From positions 13,194,974 through 13,258,973 of the forward strand of contig NC_060024.1 in the NCBI RefSeq assembly GCF_021134715.1: a stretch of 64,000 bases of DNA. The letters run 5' to 3'. The stretch is from Daphnia pulex (taxonomy: Eukaryota; Arthropoda; Branchiopoda; Diplostraca; Daphniidae). The translations under genes were made by a program, and so were the position numbers. The notes under the pieces were generated by a model. It did no database searches, was not told the DNA's origin, and was given only the letters and a program-made list of their open reading frames with translations. This document shows, one piece after another, positions 62,000 to 64,000 of this stretch. Within the stretch, counting starts at the first letter, position 1. Each line of letters starts with the position of its first letter.

Positions 62000-64000
62000 A
62001 TCTCTCTTTCGGTGAAATGGCTCCGTTTGATGTGTCATCCAATCGCGGATGCATCCATTTCTCTCTGTTCAAGAGAGAAAAGAGAAATCAATTCCCCTTT
62101 ACTTGGCATCTAATCTCTTTTTTTCTTATTCTTCACTGCTGTTGTGCAACAATTACACACACACACACATACTATACTGCATCAGCTCCTAACGACGGCA
62201 GCAGCCAGCAGGAAAACAAGGAAAAATCTAATCCTCCTTCTCTTTGGGATGTCTATAGAAATAAAAAAGAAACAGAGTGGGAAGTTTTGCATCATAGATA
62301 TGGGATGATATCATTCAGCAGACAAACCCTCGGACAAACCTATGATATAAGACATTAAAGTTATGTGTATTTCTCTGCGCCGGCCGCTGTTTACTCGAAT
62401 ACTTTTCTGCAAATGAAATTGTGACATTCTCTCATCAGTCAGAGTTATTATTATTATTATCATGTGTGTGTGTGTATTCACCTTCGTGTACTATTCTGCA
62501 TTATTTGCGCACGTGCGCGGTTATATTGTCTGGTGGGAATATCGATCCACACCGCGGGAGGACAGGCTACACCGCATCTCATTAATTTGATTCGACTATA
62601 TTATACACTCATGTCGGTGATGTCATATCCCGGTGTGTTGCGTCGCGTATATTTCCGCCAAGTAAATCATTATATCAAATAGGATGTGACAACATCGGGG
62701 AAGGGGGGGGGGAGGGGAATTGATAAAAACTTATTCCAGAAAATGATTTCAACGTATTACTTATTATGATGTTCTCCAATTTTTCTTAGAACTCTGCTGC
62801 CAAGTCTGGTATAGTGCCCTATATGAAATCAATGATGCGCACATTGTGATGAGCAACCATTCACGCTCTGCCGGCTGCTGGTATCTTTCGTGATTACGCC
62901 GTGTTGTATATATATTATAGGCTGGATACAATAGATATTTAGCCTCCATTTGATGGATTGCGTACACTCTGACCCCCCCCCCCACCCCACTCCGCATGTG
63001 TGCACACAATTGCCAGATAGACGTGTCCAACATGTGTATGTACAAAATACCCGATGTCTACTATAATAATAAAAAAAACGAAATGTTACACACACGACTG
63101 CTGATTAGAGAGAGACAGAGAGTAGTAGTGATGGGCACGCCACCACTCGTGTATCGCCCAAGCAAATCATCCTGTTAGACAATCAGTTCCGCTGATTCTG
63201 TCAACCGGGTACGTGGCATCATCTGTGCAACCATTTGATCCACAAAGAAACGTCCGCACTGCACGACCCCCCGTGACTAATATAGCCAAGTGTCCGTTAC
63301 AAAGGTCAATACCAGCGGGGGGTATATTCGGTGACTGTATTCCAGTAAGTTGACGGGTCCCCGTGGTGTCTCATCAGATTTCCGGTTTATGGGAAGAGGT
63401 CGTCGTATTATATCGTGTATGGTGTCGAATGACAGGTAAATAAAACATATAATAAACACCATCAAAACAGTCAAATAATGACGCCGGTTAAATAATTTCC
63501 CTCGCAGGATTTGTTTGTTTATTTGTTTGTTGATTTCTTCTGCAAGAGGCGAACTTCTCGGTGACAGCTGAGCTTGATAAAACTGTGCAATAAACAACTG
63601 TCCAATAAAATCAACACAACAACACTGTCAAACGGCCCGCAAGAGAACAACCATGATCTATAAATAAGGGGCAAATATCTTATTTATAGATCATGGAACA
63701 ACAGCAACACAACAACGTCGGGGAAACTAATGGGGCTTGTTCCGGTCTAACAGTATAATTATCTGCGGGTTTCGTGCAAATTTTGACTTTTATCTTGTCT
63801 GTGGTATGCTCAGTGTAACTTGATGAGACAATGAGTTTACTATTACTATTCTTTCTACTAGATTAGATTACTATTTTACTATTAGATTACTAAAATTATC
63901 GGTTAGGTAATCTGGGATCGATTTTTAATTTCAATCGATATCTTAAATTTTAAGCATGACTAATTAGAAAATGAGTGTCGTCTGCTTTTATTTTTTTACA
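62000..64000. other. intergenic, right end
   Basis: AT-rich sequence with CA/TG runs near 62155 and 62464, a poly-C run near 62973 and ATTACTA-type repeats near 63838-63895. A minus-strand open stretch at 63277-63597 lacks an early ATG but encodes a basic segment followed by one hydrophobic helix (see findings). A perfect hairpin lies at 63651-63696. No gene can be supported. Confidence 0.5.
63651..63696. repeat. perfect 18-bp inverted repeat (hairpin)
   Basis: CCATGATCTATAAATAAG at 63651-63668 and its exact reverse complement at 63679-63696 flank a 10-nt loop (GGGCAAATAT). Both arms are followed outward by AACAA-type sequence. The stem is AT-rich and no T-tract follows, so it is not a bacterial-type terminator. 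It could be a small foldback relic or a structured RNA. Confidence 0.85.

Noticed and set aside
63651..63696. Rho-independent terminator reading of the hairpin
   Set aside because: The genome is eukaryotic, the stem is AT-rich and no T-tract follows.
1..64000. CRISPR arrays, prophage, insertion sequences, operons
   Set aside because: Spliceosomal introns and the gene content show animal nuclear DNA. The only regular repeat array (5347-5478) is a simple tandem repeat without spacers.

Overview
This is animal nuclear DNA. The genes are split by short GT-AG introns, often only 60-110 bp, and long AT-rich gene-poor stretches full of simple repeats lie between them. There are no operons and no bacterial or viral genes. 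The gene set and style (a Med31/URAD/aldolase/TMED2 cluster, an invertebrate opsin, a KKXX-tailed UGT, compact introns) fit an arthropod. A cladoceran crustacean such as Daphnia is my best guess; this is inference from style, not from a database match.

Layout. 1-9.0 kb is a repeat-rich block with no convincing gene. It holds a ~270 bp inverted repeat whose arms lie 5.1 kb apart (2447-2709 and 7848-8129), a 521 bp foldback element (5612-6132), a family of exon-like duplicated modules, a dispersed 15-bp motif array, a 33-bp tandem repeat and a duplicated segment. 9.06-10.82 kb (+) is RSRC2, an SR-type RNA-processing protein, in seven coding exons. 13.9-16.5 kb (-) and 26.9-30.1 kb (-) are two large low-complexity proteins. 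The first carries a clear PTB-type domain and the second a PTB/PH-like domain broken by a serine-rich insert. They are tandem neighbours on the same strand with ~10 kb of non-coding DNA between them. 30.1-41.4 kb is a long gene-free stretch.

41.4-51.5 kb is a compact housekeeping and metabolic cluster. It contains a UDP-glycosyltransferase (+), TMED2 (+), fructose-bisphosphate aldolase (-) with two interchangeable last coding exons, the uric-acid pathway enzyme URAD/OHCU decarboxylase (+), and MED31 (-). TMED2 and aldolase are convergent, aldolase and URAD divergent, and URAD and MED31 convergent with only ~230 bp between stop codons.

57.7-61.8 kb (+) is a seven-exon opsin of 621 residues. 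It has the retinal lysine, the ancestral-type counterion glutamate, a long C-terminal tail and an abnormal Trp-Arg-Cys in place of the E/DRY motif. The flanks (51.5-57.7 and 61.9-64 kb) are non-coding as far as I can see, apart from a perfect 18-bp-stem hairpin at 63651-63696.

The genes do not form one pathway. The strongest points for follow-up are the nested inverted/foldback repeats and exon-like modules of the first 9 kb, the aldolase alternative 3' exons, the stop-free 72-nt intron in URAD, the paired PTB-like genes, and the opsin's unusual TM3 motif. All exon boundaries were set by eye from splice sites, reading phase and remembered family conservation; no alignment was run.
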